Of a stretch of 64,000 nt of DNA, positions 12,452-22,425 are shown piece by piece. The stretch lies in assembly GCF_000259075.1 (NCBI RefSeq), contig NZ_AJKI01000010.1:124001-188000 (forward strand). Direction: 5' to 3'. Position 1 is the stretch's first letter, and each line of letters opens with the position of its first letter. This DNA is from Marinilabilia salmonicolor JCM 21150. Lineage in GTDB: Bacteria > Bacteroidota > Bacteroidia > Bacteroidales > Marinilabiliaceae. The notes under the pieces are model-generated. The model was not told the DNA's origin and ran no database searches. It worked only from the letters and a program-made list of their open reading frames with translations. The translations under genes were made by a program, and so were the position numbers.

Positions 12452-13216
12452 ATATGGTTATTTAACCTGCTTTGTTCATGAGTTGTTGTAATAAGATGTT
12501 CAAATATCAAGAAATACAATCAACAGCAAATAAAAAGGATGCAGGAAATAATAAACTATTTTCAAATCCATTTTGTTGAGAACGGGTGTATTTCGAAGAT
12601 ATTTGGGCATCGGAATAAATTATTTATGAAACAAAGTTCGACGAGGGCAATAAAGCACGTTAAACCTTCATGTGTTGCTCAGTAGGCCCAAAACGCATTA
12701 TGCACCAAATTTTTATTGGGGGTAGTCACCCGCCAATTACAGATTTGCCTTTAGTTTAAAATTACGTGTGTATTTTTCAAGATTGCTTTGGGCGTGTCCT
12801 TCGCGATGAACGGTAAAAATTATCTGTTTGTCACGCAAATTTGTAATAAAACATCAAGGAGAGTTGATTTCGTTTTGATCCTTTCAAAAGCAGGTATGAA
12901 ATATCCAATTTCAAAAATCAACCACCCATCCAATGAATTTGCTTCCTCTTTTAACGTAACTTTTATCTGAATTTGAAACAGGAATATCTGAAATAGAAAA
13001 TACTTAAGCCTCCGTGCCCTTATTTTTGTTTCAGAAGCTGCATTGCATTTTTGATTTCATTTTTCAAAACTCAGGATACAATGTGTTTTCACAATACACA
13101 ATTTGCAGTTTTTGACCTTTCCAATATCTAATACTCCCAAAAACAAAATCTAATAATCTCAGCTAATCAATAATGGAAAAAATTCAAACATACATTAATA
13201 ATAACATCAATAAAAA
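12452..13216. other. gene-free region between two hydrolase transcripts
   Basis: About 765 bases hold no convincing gene; a 60-codon frame at 12788-12970 has no family features and no leader. The region is AT-rich. A REP-like segment lies at 12781-12814. A TATTTTTG box at 13021-13028 fits the Bacteroidetes TAnnTTTG -7 consensus but has no clear -33 partner, and would leave a leader of about 185 bases before the ATG at 13217. Confidence 0.5.
12781..12814. repeat. REP-like dispersed repeat, copy 1
   Basis: GATTGCTTTGGGCGTGTCC followed by TTCGCGATGAACGGT resembles the segment at 36389-36422 (GAATGCTTCGGGCATGGCC, then CTCGCAATAACCGGG) over about 34 bases with roughly two thirds identity. Both lie outside genes. 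They look like decayed members of one intergenic repeat family. Confidence 0.4.
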
Positions 13217-14962
13217 ATGAAAAAAATCAGACTTCAATTATTCAAACAAAAGAACGGACAGACAATAATGCTGTCACTTTTCGTGGCCCTCATGGCTATT
13301 TCTGGATTAAATGCCCAGAATAAAAAAAACGCTCCGGTTTTTTCGGATTTCGTTTATCAGGGAAATGATGATGTCTATAAGGAATTCCCTCTGAAAGAGG
13401 ACGAATTCTACAACCCTATACTGCAGGGATGTTACCCCGATCCGGCAATTATTCGTCAGGGCGACGATTACTTCATGGTGCATTCGTCCTTTGCAATGGC
13501 TCCGGGAGTACCAATCTTTCATTCCAAAGATCTGGTCAACTGGAAACAAATTGGCCATGTTCTGGACCGTCCTTCGCAACTGCAAGTGCAGCACAGTGGA
13601 ATCAGTGCCGGAGTTTATGCACCAGCCATCAAATACAATCCACACAACGAAACCTTTTATATGATAACCACCCAGTTTGCCGGAGATTTTGGTAACATCG
13701 TGGTAAAAACCAAGGATCCATTCAAGGGATGGAGCGATCCCTACAAACAAAAATTCAATGGCATCGATCCATCATTATTTTTTGATGACGACGGGAAAGC
13801 CTATGTGGTACACAACGATGCTCCCGACCCGGACAAGGAGCTTTATCAGGGACATCGTGTCATCAAAATCTGGAACTATGATCTCGAAAACGATCAGGTA
13901 GTTGAAGGTTCAGATAAAATTATCGTTAACGGAGGTGTTGACTTGTCCGACAAGCCCATCTGGATTGAGATGCCACACATCTACAAAAAAAATGACAAGT
14001 ATTATTTGATGTGTGCTGAAGGCGGTACCGGAGGATGGCACAGTGAAGTGGTCTTTATCAGCGACAACCCAAGAGGGCCCTATAAACCGGCACCATCCAA
14101 CCCCATTTTATCGCAACGATATTTAAATCCGCAACGCGATAATAAAGTGGATTGGGCCGGACATGCCGATCTGGTTAAAGGGCCTAATAATGAAAAATAC
14201 TATGGCGTATTTCTGGCCATCCGCCCCAATGAGAAAAACCTTGTAAACACAGGTCGTGAGACATTTATCCTCCCCGTTGACTGGAGTGGAAAATGGCCGG
14301 TTTTCGAAAACGGTCTTATTCCTTTTGAGCCAAAATTAAAAATGCCGGAAGGTGTTGAAAACAAGACCGGACAGGAAGGCTATTTCCCCAACGGAAACTT
14401 TACCTACCAGGAGGACTTTACCTCAGATAAACTGGATTACCGCTGGGTGGGTGTGAGAGCTTTCCCCGAAGAATTTGTCTCAACCTCTAAAAAAGGACTG
14501 ACCATTACACCTTTTGAAGAGAACATTAAAGCTGTGGCTCCGGTATCCTCACTGTTTCACAGGCAGATGCACAAAAGCTTTTCTGCTACAACAACGATGG
14601 AATATAAACCCAAATCGGAAGAGGATTTGGCAGGATTAACTTGTTATCAGAGTGAAAACTTCAACTATGTCTTTGGAATTACCAAAAAAGACAAAGAGTA
14701 TTTCCTGCTTCTTGAAAGAACTGAAAAAGGTAAATCCACCATCGTTGCAAGTACCCCCGTTGATATCAAAAAACCAATTCAACTGCAGGTGGTTGCGGAC
14801 AATGATGATTACCGGTTCAACTACTCAGTGGATGGCCAGACCTTCCAGAATCTGGGAGGAACGGTTTCCGGAGACATCCTATCAACCAACGTAGCAGGTG
14901 GATTTACAGGTGCTATGATAGGTTTATATGCCACTTCGGCAAACGATGTACAACCTGAATAA
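13217..14962 (+). CDS. GH43 beta-xylosidase/alpha-L-arabinofuranosidase with C-terminal beta-sandwich
   Basis: A secreted GH43 enzyme trimming arabinose or xylose from arabinoxylan oligosaccharides. The signal peptide has an unusually long charged N-terminus; a second ATG at 13268 would leave a classical signal (MLSLFVALM to NAQ). The five-bladed propeller carries the three GH43 acids: Asp75 in CYPDPAII (base), Asp184 in GIDPSLFFDDDG (pKa modulator) and Glu268 in MCAEGG (acid). The C-terminal ~190 residues form a GH43_C2-type sandwich (YQEDFTSDKLDYRWVG onward). MAPGVPIFHSKDLVNW recalls the GH43_12 group. It is the first gene after a terminator and is followed by its own hairpin. Confidence 0.9.
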   Translation: MKKIRLQLFKQKNGQTIMLSLFVALMAISGLNAQNKKNAPVFSDFVYQGNDDVYKEFPLKEDEFYNPILQGCYPDPAIIRQGDDYFMVHSSFAMAPGVPIFHSKDLVNWKQIGHVLDRPSQLQVQHSGISAGVYAPAIKYNPHNETFYMITTQFAGDFGNIVVKTKDPFKGWSDPYKQKFNGIDPSLFFDDDGKAYVVHNDAPDPDKELYQGHRVIKIWNYDLENDQVVEGSDKIIVNGGVDLSDKPIWIEMPHIYKKNDKYYLMCAEGGTGGWHSEVVFISDNPRGPYKPAPSNPILSQRYLNPQRDNKVDWAGHADLVKGPNNEKYYGVFLAIRPNEKNLVNTGRETFILPVDWSGKWPVFENGLIPFEPKLKMPEGVENKTGQEGYFPNGNFTYQEDFTSDKLDYRWVGVRAFPEEFVSTSKKGLTITPFEENIKAVAPVSSLFHRQMHKSFSATTTMEYKPKSEEDLAGLTCYQSENFNYVFGITKKDKEYFLLLERTEKGKSTIVASTPVDIKKPIQLQVVADNDDYRFNYSVDGQTFQNLGGTVSGDILSTNVAGGFTGAMIGLYATSANDVQPE

Positions 14963-14991
14963 AGTCAACATTTATACAGCATTAAGAATTG

Positions 14992-15035
14992 AGGAGTGAA
15001 TTGTTTTCGAAATTGCCGAAAACCAATTCACTCCT
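14992..15035 (+). terminator. terminator-like hairpin after GH43
   Basis: Perfect 12-base arms AGGAGTGAATTG (14992-15003) and CAATTCACTCCT (15024-15035) carry a further TTTTCG/CGAAAA pairing inside, giving a long stem. It lies 30 bases after the stop at 14962. The T-run after it is short (ACTCTTAAA), so it may act as a weak terminator or a transcript-stabilising structure. Confidence 0.6.
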
Positions 15036-15175
15036 ACTCTTAAACCCGGGAAGATTCGTTATTGCCAACAATCTGAAGTCCCCCAGCCAATAGAAATATC
15101 ACATCAGAATTCCTGACCTGCAATTTATTACAAAAACAAATACCTTTAATAACCCAAAAAAGAAACGCATCAGTC

Positions 15176-17092
15176 ATGAAAAAAATCCTCTCAATAATCC
15201 TCCTCACCCTGATTCCGGTATTATCATGGGCCCAAAATCCGGAAGTGACCTCTCCAAATTCAAAAATCAGAATTGTACCAGACAGTCGGGATGATAAAAA
15301 CTTTGATGAATGGCACCTGAAAGTGTATTATACCATCAACAATACACCCACTTTAATTATTCCAAAAATAAAGTTAGGAATTACCAGAAATGATCAGACG
15401 TTTGATAAAAACCTGAAACTTCTGAAATTCAGCAAACCAAACCGAATAAGCGAAGAATATACTGCCCTGCACGGGAAACGATCTCTTCGGAAAAATTCAG
15501 CCAATGAAGTAGTTGCTTCGTTTGAAACCCCCGAAAAAGACCGTTTAAATATCATTATCAGAGCCTACAACGATGGAATCACTTTCAGATATGAATTTCC
15601 GGAAGGAAAAGGAAACTTCACAGTAACCGATGAGCTCACATCTTATGTCGTTCCCGACAGTGCCGTGCGGTGGCTACAAAAATTTGACCTCTCAAATGAG
15701 AATATATATAACAAAATGAATGCTGACGAGGAACAGCGGAACTGGAGTTACCCTGCTTTATTCCAGGCTACTGATAGTTCGTGCTGGTATCTTGTACATG
15801 AAGCTGATGTTAACCGGGATTATTGTGCCACCAAACTCAGCAATCTCAATAAAAAAAACAGCTACAAGGTTACCCTCCCTGGCGCCCATGAAGGCGAAGG
15901 AGAGGCATTGCCAACCATTTCTCTACCATGGAAATCTCCCTGGAGAGTCATCATTTTAGGTCAGTTATCCGACATCGTTGAATCTACCCTGGTGGAAGAT
16001 GTATCCACCCCATCAATCCTTGAAGATACTGACTGGATCAAACCGGGACTCGTTTCATGGAACTATTGGTCGGATAACCACGGCACCCGGGATTATCAAA
16101 CAGTTAAGAAATTTACAGATTTAGCTGCTGCGATGGACTGGCCTTATACCCTTTTCGACTGGGAGTGGGATGCTATGACCAACGGTGGTGATGTGGAAGA
16201 TGCCGCAGTGTATGCACTTTCCAAAGGAGTAAAACCTTTAATCTGGTACAACTCAAGCATGTTCAAATGGATTACCGCAACTCCTGTTGACCGCATGAAA
16301 ACACACGAGAACCGGGTGGAAGAATTTACCTGGTTAAAAAGCTTAGGCTTTGCCGGCGTTAAAGTGGACTTTTTCCTGAGCGAAAAGCAATACATGATTG
16401 ATTACTATATTGATATTCTGGAAGATGCGGCAAAATTCGAAATGATGGTCAATTTTCATGGCAGTCTGGTTCCCCGCGGATGGGCTCGCACCTATCCTCA
16501 CCTGATGACCATGGAAGCAGTCCGCGGGGCAGAATGGTACAACAACAATCCGGAATTAACTACCACCGCACCTGAGCACAACACAGTGATGCCTTTCACC
16601 CGAAATGTGGTAGGATCAATGGATTACACACCGGTTACTTTCACTAACTCACAACATCCGCACATCACCTCATACGGACATGAACTGGCGCTGAGTATTG
16701 TTTTTGAATCGGCTCTTCAACACATGGCCGACCGTCCGGAAGGATATTACAATTTGCCTGACGCCGCAAAAACATTATTGCGGGACCTACCTGCTGCCTG
16801 GGATGACACCAAATTCATGGATGGTTATCCCGGCAAAGATGTCGTTATTGCCCGCAGAAAAGGAGATATTTGGTACATTGGAGGAATGAATGCAGAAAAC
16901 GAAGAAAAAAACAAGCAGGTGAATCTGGACTTCCTGAACAGCGATACAAAGTACAAACTCACCCTCATAGAAGATGGGGAGCACGATATGGATTTCTCAA
17001 CTAAATACAGTGTCGTTGACAAATCCTCGAAAATCGATATTAAACTACTGAGACGTGGCGGTTTTGCGGCCGTTTTAGAACCGATGCAATAA
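15176..17092 (+). CDS. GH97 glycosidase, nucleophile-Asp (retaining, alpha-galactosidase-like) type, copy 1
   Basis: Exported by a signal peptide ending SWA-Q. The GH97 layout is complete: N-terminal beta-sandwich (residues ~25-270, VTSPNSKIRI, FRYEFPEG), TIM barrel (VSWNYWSDNHGTRDYQ, LFDWEWDA, PLIWYNSS, GVKVDFF, MVNFHGSLVPRGW, TMEAVRGAEWY, GSMDYTPVTF) and C-terminal sandwich. Family knowledge divides GH97 into inverting alpha-glucosidases (SusB) and retaining enzymes such as alpha-galactosidases that have an Asp in the KVDF strand; Asp398 here puts it in the second type. In a xylan locus it probably removes alpha-galactosyl caps from side chains. It is 19 bases before the GH3 gene. Confidence 0.88.
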   Translation: MKKILSIILLTLIPVLSWAQNPEVTSPNSKIRIVPDSRDDKNFDEWHLKVYYTINNTPTLIIPKIKLGITRNDQTFDKNLKLLKFSKPNRISEEYTALHGKRSLRKNSANEVVASFETPEKDRLNIIIRAYNDGITFRYEFPEGKGNFTVTDELTSYVVPDSAVRWLQKFDLSNENIYNKMNADEEQRNWSYPALFQATDSSCWYLVHEADVNRDYCATKLSNLNKKNSYKVTLPGAHEGEGEALPTISLPWKSPWRVIILGQLSDIVESTLVEDVSTPSILEDTDWIKPGLVSWNYWSDNHGTRDYQTVKKFTDLAAAMDWPYTLFDWEWDAMTNGGDVEDAAVYALSKGVKPLIWYNSSMFKWITATPVDRMKTHENRVEEFTWLKSLGFAGVKVDFFLSEKQYMIDYYIDILEDAAKFEMMVNFHGSLVPRGWARTYPHLMTMEAVRGAEWYNNNPELTTTAPEHNTVMPFTRNVVGSMDYTPVTFTNSQHPHITSYGHELALSIVFESALQHMADRPEGYYNLPDAAKTLLRDLPAAWDDTKFMDGYPGKDVVIARRKGDIWYIGGMNAENEEKNKQVNLDFLNSDTKYKLTLIEDGEHDMDFSTKYSVVDKSSKIDIKLLRRGGFAAVLEPMQ

Positions 17093-17110
17093 CAACCTAA
17101 AACTTTTGTC

Positions 17111-19741
17111 ATGAGAGCAAATACCATAAAAAAGGCTTCCCAAAAAGTAATCCTGCTTTTTGCCGGAGTAATACTATCGATATCCTCCCTTGCCCAGGGA
17201 TATGACTACCCGTTTCAAAACCCTTCACTTAGTTTTGAAGAACGTGTCAAAGACTTAATCTCAAGACTGACTGTGGAAGAAAAGGCAGCACTTTTGTGCG
17301 ACCAGTCTGATGCCATTCCCCGTCTGGGTATCGAAAAGTTTAACTGGTGGAGTGAAGCGCTGCACGGTTATGCCAATAATGACAGCGTCACTGTTTTTCC
17401 GCAACCGGTAGGAATGGCCGCCTCCTTTAACGATGAATTGGTCTTTGATATTTTCAATGCAACATCGGACGAAGGACGGGCCAAATACCATCAGGCACAG
17501 CGCAGAGGCGAGGAAAACCGCAGATTTCTAAGCCTTTCAGTCTGGACCCCCAATGTGAATATCTTTCGCGATCCCCGCTGGGGACGTGGCCAGGAAACCT
17601 ACGGCGAAGATCCTTACCTCACATCCCGCATGGGTGTTCAAGTGGTTAAAGGGCTGCAAGGCCCGGAAGATGCGAAATACCGCAAACTACTGGCCTGCGC
17701 CAAACATTACACCGTGCATTCAGGGCCCGAATGGAGCCGACATGAACTGAATGTCAACGATGTCAGCCCCCGTGAATTCTACGAAACCTACATGCCGGCT
17801 TTTAAAGCACTGGTTCAGGATGCTGATGTAAGACAGGTGATGTGTGCTTATCACCGCCTTGATGATGAACCATGCTGCAGCAATACCCGCATTCTGCAGC
17901 GCATCCTTCGCGATGAATGGGGCTATGAACATCTGGTTGCTGCAGATTGCGGCGCCATAACCGATTTCCATACCACTCATGGTATATCTTCCACTCCTGT
18001 TCACGCAGCCGCTACTGGGTTGCTTGCAGGAACAGATCTGGAATGCATATGGGACAATTATCATTACAAAATGTTGCCCGAAGCACTGGAAAAAGATTTA
18101 ATCAAAGAAGAGCACATCGACAGCAGTCTGTTCCGCGTATTAATGGGACGATTCGAACTCGGAGAAATGGATGACGATGCCATCGTTCCCTGGGCTCAGA
18201 CGCCGGCTTCAGTTTTAAACAACAAAGAACACAGAGAGTTGGCATATAAAATGGCCCAACAGTCCATGACTTTGTTGCAAAACAAAAATAATGTGCTTCC
18301 TCTGGATAAATCATCCACCCAAAAAATAGCCGTGATCGGCCCCAATGCGGATGATGAAGAAGTCCTTTGGGGTAACTACAACGGCACCCCCATCAGAACA
18401 ATCACCATTCTGGACGGAATGAAATCCAAAACAAACTCTGACCGGATATTTTACGACAAAGCGGTTGACCTGGTTGACAACAAAGTGATGGTCAGCTATT
18501 TTTCAAATGGGGAATCTGACAATAATCCGGGTTTCAAAGCCACCTATTGGAATCATCCCAATTTTGAGGGAGAGCCGGTAGTTACCCAACAAATGGTTAA
18601 TCCAATCAGAAAAACTGCCGCAGGGCAACATGAATTTGCACCCGGCGTAAAACTCGAGGATTTTTCTGCCGTTTTCGAAACCAAATTTACTCCCACTGTG
18701 TCAGAAGAAATTGTCTTTAAGGGAGGGGCAGCCGGATTTTTTGAAATAATTGTAAACGGTGATACCCTGACCAGTTACACCAACTGGAGAACAATACCGG
18801 CAAGATTCCCCTTTACAGTAAAAGCCGGCAAAACCTACGACATAGAAATCCGCTATGCCCAGCGTGAAAACTGGGAAGCCAATATCGAGGTTGATTTTGG
18901 AAGAGAAGAAAATGTGGACTATACAGATCTGCTGAAAAAGTTGGAAGGCATAGAAACAGTCGTGTTTGCAGGGGGTCTCTCAGGCTCTCTCGAAGGAGAA
19001 GAAATGCCTGTCTCCTACCCGGGCTTCAAAGGTGGCGACCGAACCCACATTGAGCTGCCTTCCGTTCAACGAAATGCGCTGAAAGCATTGAAAGAAGCCG
19101 GCAAAACCGTCATTTTTGTGAACTTTTCCGGTTCGGCAATCGCATTAGAACCAGAAACCGAATCGTGTGATGCCATTCTTCAGGCCTGGTATGCCGGCGA
19201 ATCTGGTGGACAAGCCATTGCTGATGTACTTTTTGGCGATTACAACCCGTCAGGAAAACTGCCGCTTACTTTCTACCGCAATTCTGATAACCTGGGAGAC
19301 TTTGAAGATTACTCCATGGAAGGCAGAACTTACCGTTACACCAACGACCATCTCTTCCCCTTTGGTTTCGGGCTCAGTTATACCAATTTCCAAATTGGTA
19401 ACGCAAAATTGAGTAAGGCAACCATAACACCGGATGAAACGATCAGTATAAACATTCCGGTAAAAAATACCGGCAAACGCGATGGAACGGAAATCATACA
19501 GGTCTATGTTCGCAAAGTGAACGATATTGACGGGCCCATTAAGACCTTAAAGGGTTTTGAACGCGTGGACGTTCCTGCCGGAAAAACCACTCAGGCGAAC
19601 ATCAGTCTGCCTCCTTCTTCATTTGAGTTTTACGACTGGAGCCAACGCAAAATAACTGTAACTCCCGGACAGTATATTGTCTATTACGGCAATAGTTCGG
19701 ACAACAAAGATTTAAAGCAGTTTGAAGTAACCATTCAGTAA
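17111..19741 (+). CDS. GH3 xylan 1,4-beta-xylosidase with PA14 insertion
   Basis: Releases xylose from the non-reducing ends of xylo-oligosaccharides. The signal peptide ends SLA-Q. Order of modules: GH3 TIM barrel (FNWWSEALHGYA, TPNVNIFRDPRWGRGQETYGEDP, KHYTVHSGPEWSRH) with nucleophile Asp279 in VAADCGAITDFH; start of the alpha/beta sandwich domain (IAVIGPNADDEEVLWGNYNG); a PA14-like insertion (FKATYWNHPNFEG to YDIEIRYAQRENW); return of the alpha/beta domain (VFAGGLSGSLEGEE, AWYAGESGGQAIADVLFGDYNPSG); fibronectin-III-like end. The length of 876 residues suits PA14-containing beta-xylosidases. It is flanked within 20 bases by GH97 and GH31, hence one transcript. Confidence 0.93.
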   Translation: MRANTIKKASQKVILLFAGVILSISSLAQGYDYPFQNPSLSFEERVKDLISRLTVEEKAALLCDQSDAIPRLGIEKFNWWSEALHGYANNDSVTVFPQPVGMAASFNDELVFDIFNATSDEGRAKYHQAQRRGEENRRFLSLSVWTPNVNIFRDPRWGRGQETYGEDPYLTSRMGVQVVKGLQGPEDAKYRKLLACAKHYTVHSGPEWSRHELNVNDVSPREFYETYMPAFKALVQDADVRQVMCAYHRLDDEPCCSNTRILQRILRDEWGYEHLVAADCGAITDFHTTHGISSTPVHAAATGLLAGTDLECIWDNYHYKMLPEALEKDLIKEEHIDSSLFRVLMGRFELGEMDDDAIVPWAQTPASVLNNKEHRELAYKMAQQSMTLLQNKNNVLPLDKSSTQKIAVIGPNADDEEVLWGNYNGTPIRTITILDGMKSKTNSDRIFYDKAVDLVDNKVMVSYFSNGESDNNPGFKATYWNHPNFEGEPVVTQQMVNPIRKTAAGQHEFAPGVKLEDFSAVFETKFTPTVSEEIVFKGGAAGFFEIIVNGDTLTSYTNWRTIPARFPFTVKAGKTYDIEIRYAQRENWEANIEVDFGREENVDYTDLLKKLEGIETVVFAGGLSGSLEGEEMPVSYPGFKGGDRTHIELPSVQRNALKALKEAGKTVIFVNFSGSAIALEPETESCDAILQAWYAGESGGQAIADVLFGDYNPSGKLPLTFYRNSDNLGDFEDYSMEGRTYRYTNDHLFPFGFGLSYTNFQIGNAKLSKATITPDETISINIPVKNTGKRDGTEIIQVYVRKVNDIDGPIKTLKGFERVDVPAGKTTQANISLPPSSFEFYDWSQRKITVTPGQYIVYYGNSSDNKDLKQFEVTIQ

Positions 19742-19754
19742 AACAACAGAAACT

Positions 19755-22148
19755 ATGAATCGCGTTTTCGCATTATTAATCATCATCCTTACTGTTATTA
19801 CCAATAGCAGTGCTCAGACGTATCTAAGAACCGATCTTGGGATAAAAACTTCTATTGGGGATACTGATTATGAGATCCAGTTTTTCAGTCCCTCAATAGT
19901 ACGAGTTTTAAAATCGCCTGAAGAATCGTGTTTTTCTAAAGAAAGTCTCTCCGTTATAAAAAAGCCTCAAAAAACAGACATTGACATCAGGCTAGACGGG
20001 AAAGATTTAATTCTGGAAGGCGATGATTTGCTGGTAATCCTAAATATGAACAAAGGAACTGTTTCATTCGAAACCTCTACAGGTCAACCCCTTTTGAGTG
20101 AAAAAGAAGCAAGTGCCGAATTTACAGAATTTAACGATGCCGGAAATGCAACCTACAACGTTTCCCAGTCATTCAAACTGGGACAGGATGAAGCCATTTA
20201 CGGCTTAGGTATCCTGCAAAACGGGAAAATGATTCAGCGCGATCTCGAAATACGGATGGTACAAAACAACACGCAGGATTTTGTTCCCTTTTTCCAATCG
20301 AATAAAGGGTATGGTTTGTTTTGGGACAATTATTCACCCACTACATTTAGCGATAACAAGGAGCAAACTACCTTTAGTTCGGAAGTTGGCGATGGCATAG
20401 ATTATTATTTTATGCACGGCGAAAATGCCGACAGTGTAGTTGCACAAATGCGCGAATTAACGGGACAGGTACCCATGTTTCCCTTGTGGACTTATGGTTA
20501 CTGGCAAAGCAGGGAGCGCTACAAGAGCCAGGATGAAACAGTAGGTATCGTTCGCAAATACCGCGAGCTCGGTGTTCCGCTTGATGGGATTATTCAGGAC
20601 TGGCGCTACTGGGGCAACAACTACCTCTGGAATGCCATGGAATTTCTCAACGAAGAGTTCTACGATCCCAGGAAGATGGTGGACGATGTGCATAACATGA
20701 ATGCACACATGATCATTTCCATCTGGAATTCTTTTGGCCCGGAGACAAAACCTTATCGGGAACTGGATAGCATTGATGCACTCATGGACTTTAAAACCTG
20801 GCCTGAGTCAGGTTCTTTTAAATGGCCACCCAATCCCGATTATCCATCAGGCGTACGAGTTTATGATGCCTATAATCCTGAAGCCCTCGATATTTACTGG
20901 AAATATCTAAAGAAAGGCATCTTTTCACTTGGCATTGATGGCTTCTGGATAGATTCTTCGGAGCCCGACCACTTCGATCCAAAACCTTCTGACTTTGACA
21001 ATCAAACCCATCTTGGCTCATTCCGCAAAGTTCGTAATGCCTACCCTTTAATGACAGTAGGCGGTGTTTACAAACATCAGCGTGAGGTAACTTCCGATAA
21101 ACGTGTTTTCATCTTAACACGTTCGGTGTTTGCCGGGCAGCAGCGATATGGAGCCAATACCTGGTCGGGCGATGTTGTGGCATCGTGGGATGCCTTGCGT
21201 AAACAGATATCTGGTGGCTTAAACTTAACATTATGTGGTATTCCTCACTACAATAGCGACATAGGCGGGGTTTTCCTTTGGGATTTTCAGAATCCGTTGC
21301 AAAATGCTGATTATCGGGAACTGTATGCCCGTTGGATTCAATTTGGTGCATTCTGTCCCATGATGCGTTCGCATGGTGCCGATGCCCCCCGGGAAATATT
21401 CCAATTCGGAAAAAAAGGCGAACCTGTTTACGATGCCATCGAAAAATACATCAAGTTGCGCTATAGCTTATTGCCTTACATATACTCGACTTCGTGGCAT
21501 GTAAGCGAACACCAGTCGAGTATGATGCGTGCCCTGGTTATGGATTATCCATCCGATAATAAAGTGCTTGATATTGATGACCAGTACATGTTTGGCAAGG
21601 CCATTCTGGTTTGCCCGGTAACCGAAAGCATGTACAATCAGGATGGACAAGCTGATTTTGGTTCAGTTAAAAAGCGAGAGCTTTATCTGCCTGGCGGTAC
21701 CCAATGGATTGACTACTGGACTGGTGAAAAACGGGAAGGTGGACAAACCATTAATAAGGAAACTCCAATTGATATCATGCCAATCTTTATTAAAGCAGGC
21801 TCTGTCATTCCAATTGGGCCTGATGTTCAATATGCAGAAGAGAAACCCTGGGACAACCTTGAAATCAGGATTTACGAAGGAGCTGACGGCGAATTTACCC
21901 TTTACGAAGATGAGAATGACAACTACAACTATGAAAAAGGCTTGTATTCAACCATCAGGTTTAGCTGGGACGATACGAAGAAAGTTTTGACCATTGCTGA
22001 CCGCGAAGGTAAGTTCCCTGGAATGCTTCAGAAAAGAAAATTCAATATTATCAAAATTGCCTCAGACGAAGATACTGGTAAAGAGTCCTCGGAAAAATTC
22101 ATCCAAAAGGTATTATACAGCGGAGAAAGAATCAATATCAAACTATAG
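19755..22148 (+). CDS. GH31 alpha-glycosidase, probable alpha-xylosidase
   Basis: A secreted enzyme (signal ending SSA-Q) of the GH31 family. An N-terminal beta-sandwich (residues ~25-225, GQDEAIYGLGILQNG) leads to the TIM barrel with DGIIQDWRYWGNN, nucleophile Asp400 in GFWIDSSEPDH, acid/base Asp473 in NTWSGDVVASWD, and HYNSDIGGVFLWD. C-terminal sandwiches follow (AIFIKAGSVIPIG-like, YEDENDNYNYEKG). The motif set resembles alpha-xylosidases rather than the WxDMNE alpha-glucosidases. It lacks the PA14 insert found in the second GH31 of this window. It lies 13 bases after GH3 and is a full-length 797 residues. Role: cleavage of alpha-xylosyl side chains. Confidence 0.88.
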   Translation: MNRVFALLIIILTVITNSSAQTYLRTDLGIKTSIGDTDYEIQFFSPSIVRVLKSPEESCFSKESLSVIKKPQKTDIDIRLDGKDLILEGDDLLVILNMNKGTVSFETSTGQPLLSEKEASAEFTEFNDAGNATYNVSQSFKLGQDEAIYGLGILQNGKMIQRDLEIRMVQNNTQDFVPFFQSNKGYGLFWDNYSPTTFSDNKEQTTFSSEVGDGIDYYFMHGENADSVVAQMRELTGQVPMFPLWTYGYWQSRERYKSQDETVGIVRKYRELGVPLDGIIQDWRYWGNNYLWNAMEFLNEEFYDPRKMVDDVHNMNAHMIISIWNSFGPETKPYRELDSIDALMDFKTWPESGSFKWPPNPDYPSGVRVYDAYNPEALDIYWKYLKKGIFSLGIDGFWIDSSEPDHFDPKPSDFDNQTHLGSFRKVRNAYPLMTVGGVYKHQREVTSDKRVFILTRSVFAGQQRYGANTWSGDVVASWDALRKQISGGLNLTLCGIPHYNSDIGGVFLWDFQNPLQNADYRELYARWIQFGAFCPMMRSHGADAPREIFQFGKKGEPVYDAIEKYIKLRYSLLPYIYSTSWHVSEHQSSMMRALVMDYPSDNKVLDIDDQYMFGKAILVCPVTESMYNQDGQADFGSVKKRELYLPGGTQWIDYWTGEKREGGQTINKETPIDIMPIFIKAGSVIPIGPDVQYAEEKPWDNLEIRIYEGADGEFTLYEDENDNYNYEKGLYSTIRFSWDDTKKVLTIADREGKFPGMLQKRKFNIIKIASDEDTGKESSEKFIQKVLYSGERINIKL

Positions 22149-22162
22149 GAAACAGAACTAAT

Positions 22163-22354
22163 ATGAAAAACATAAAGTTATTGACCGAGGATAATACCAG
22201 ACGATGGAACCAGTCAAGGTTTTTTAATCCGGAATATGACATTCCTGATTCGATGGTAGAAGGCAAAAGCAACATCCGGGTTAAATTTCAATCAATACAC
22301 AGGCATACAACAGGAGCCGTTTATTTTCTCCGGCTGGTCAGGAAATCTGATTAA
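22163..22354 (+). pseudogene. remnant of a GH127/DUF1680-type glycosidase (C-terminal tail only)
   Basis: A 63-codon frame starts 14 bases after the GH31 stop. It begins MKNIKLL, like the start of a signal peptide, then switches to a segment (FNPEYDIPDSMVEGKSNIRV then KFQSIHRHTTGAVYFLRLVR) resembling the last ~40 residues of GH127/DUF1680 beta-L-arabinofuranosidase-type proteins, whose ends read like PxELTKGKxKVTVKFQAHPGNTAGGVFGxRxVR. The body of ~600 residues is absent. The simplest reading is an internal deletion that fused the first codons to the last. Recognition is from memory of the family, not from a search. Confidence 0.55.
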
Positions 22355-22425
22355 TTAGAAATAAATGCCTCTAAAATTCTAAGATAAAAACTTACGAAAG
22401 AATAACCTAAAATCAAAGTTACAAA

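Noticed and set aside
12788-12970. 60-codon frame in the gap before GH43
   Set aside because: It overlaps a REP-like repeat, has no leader and no family-like sequence.
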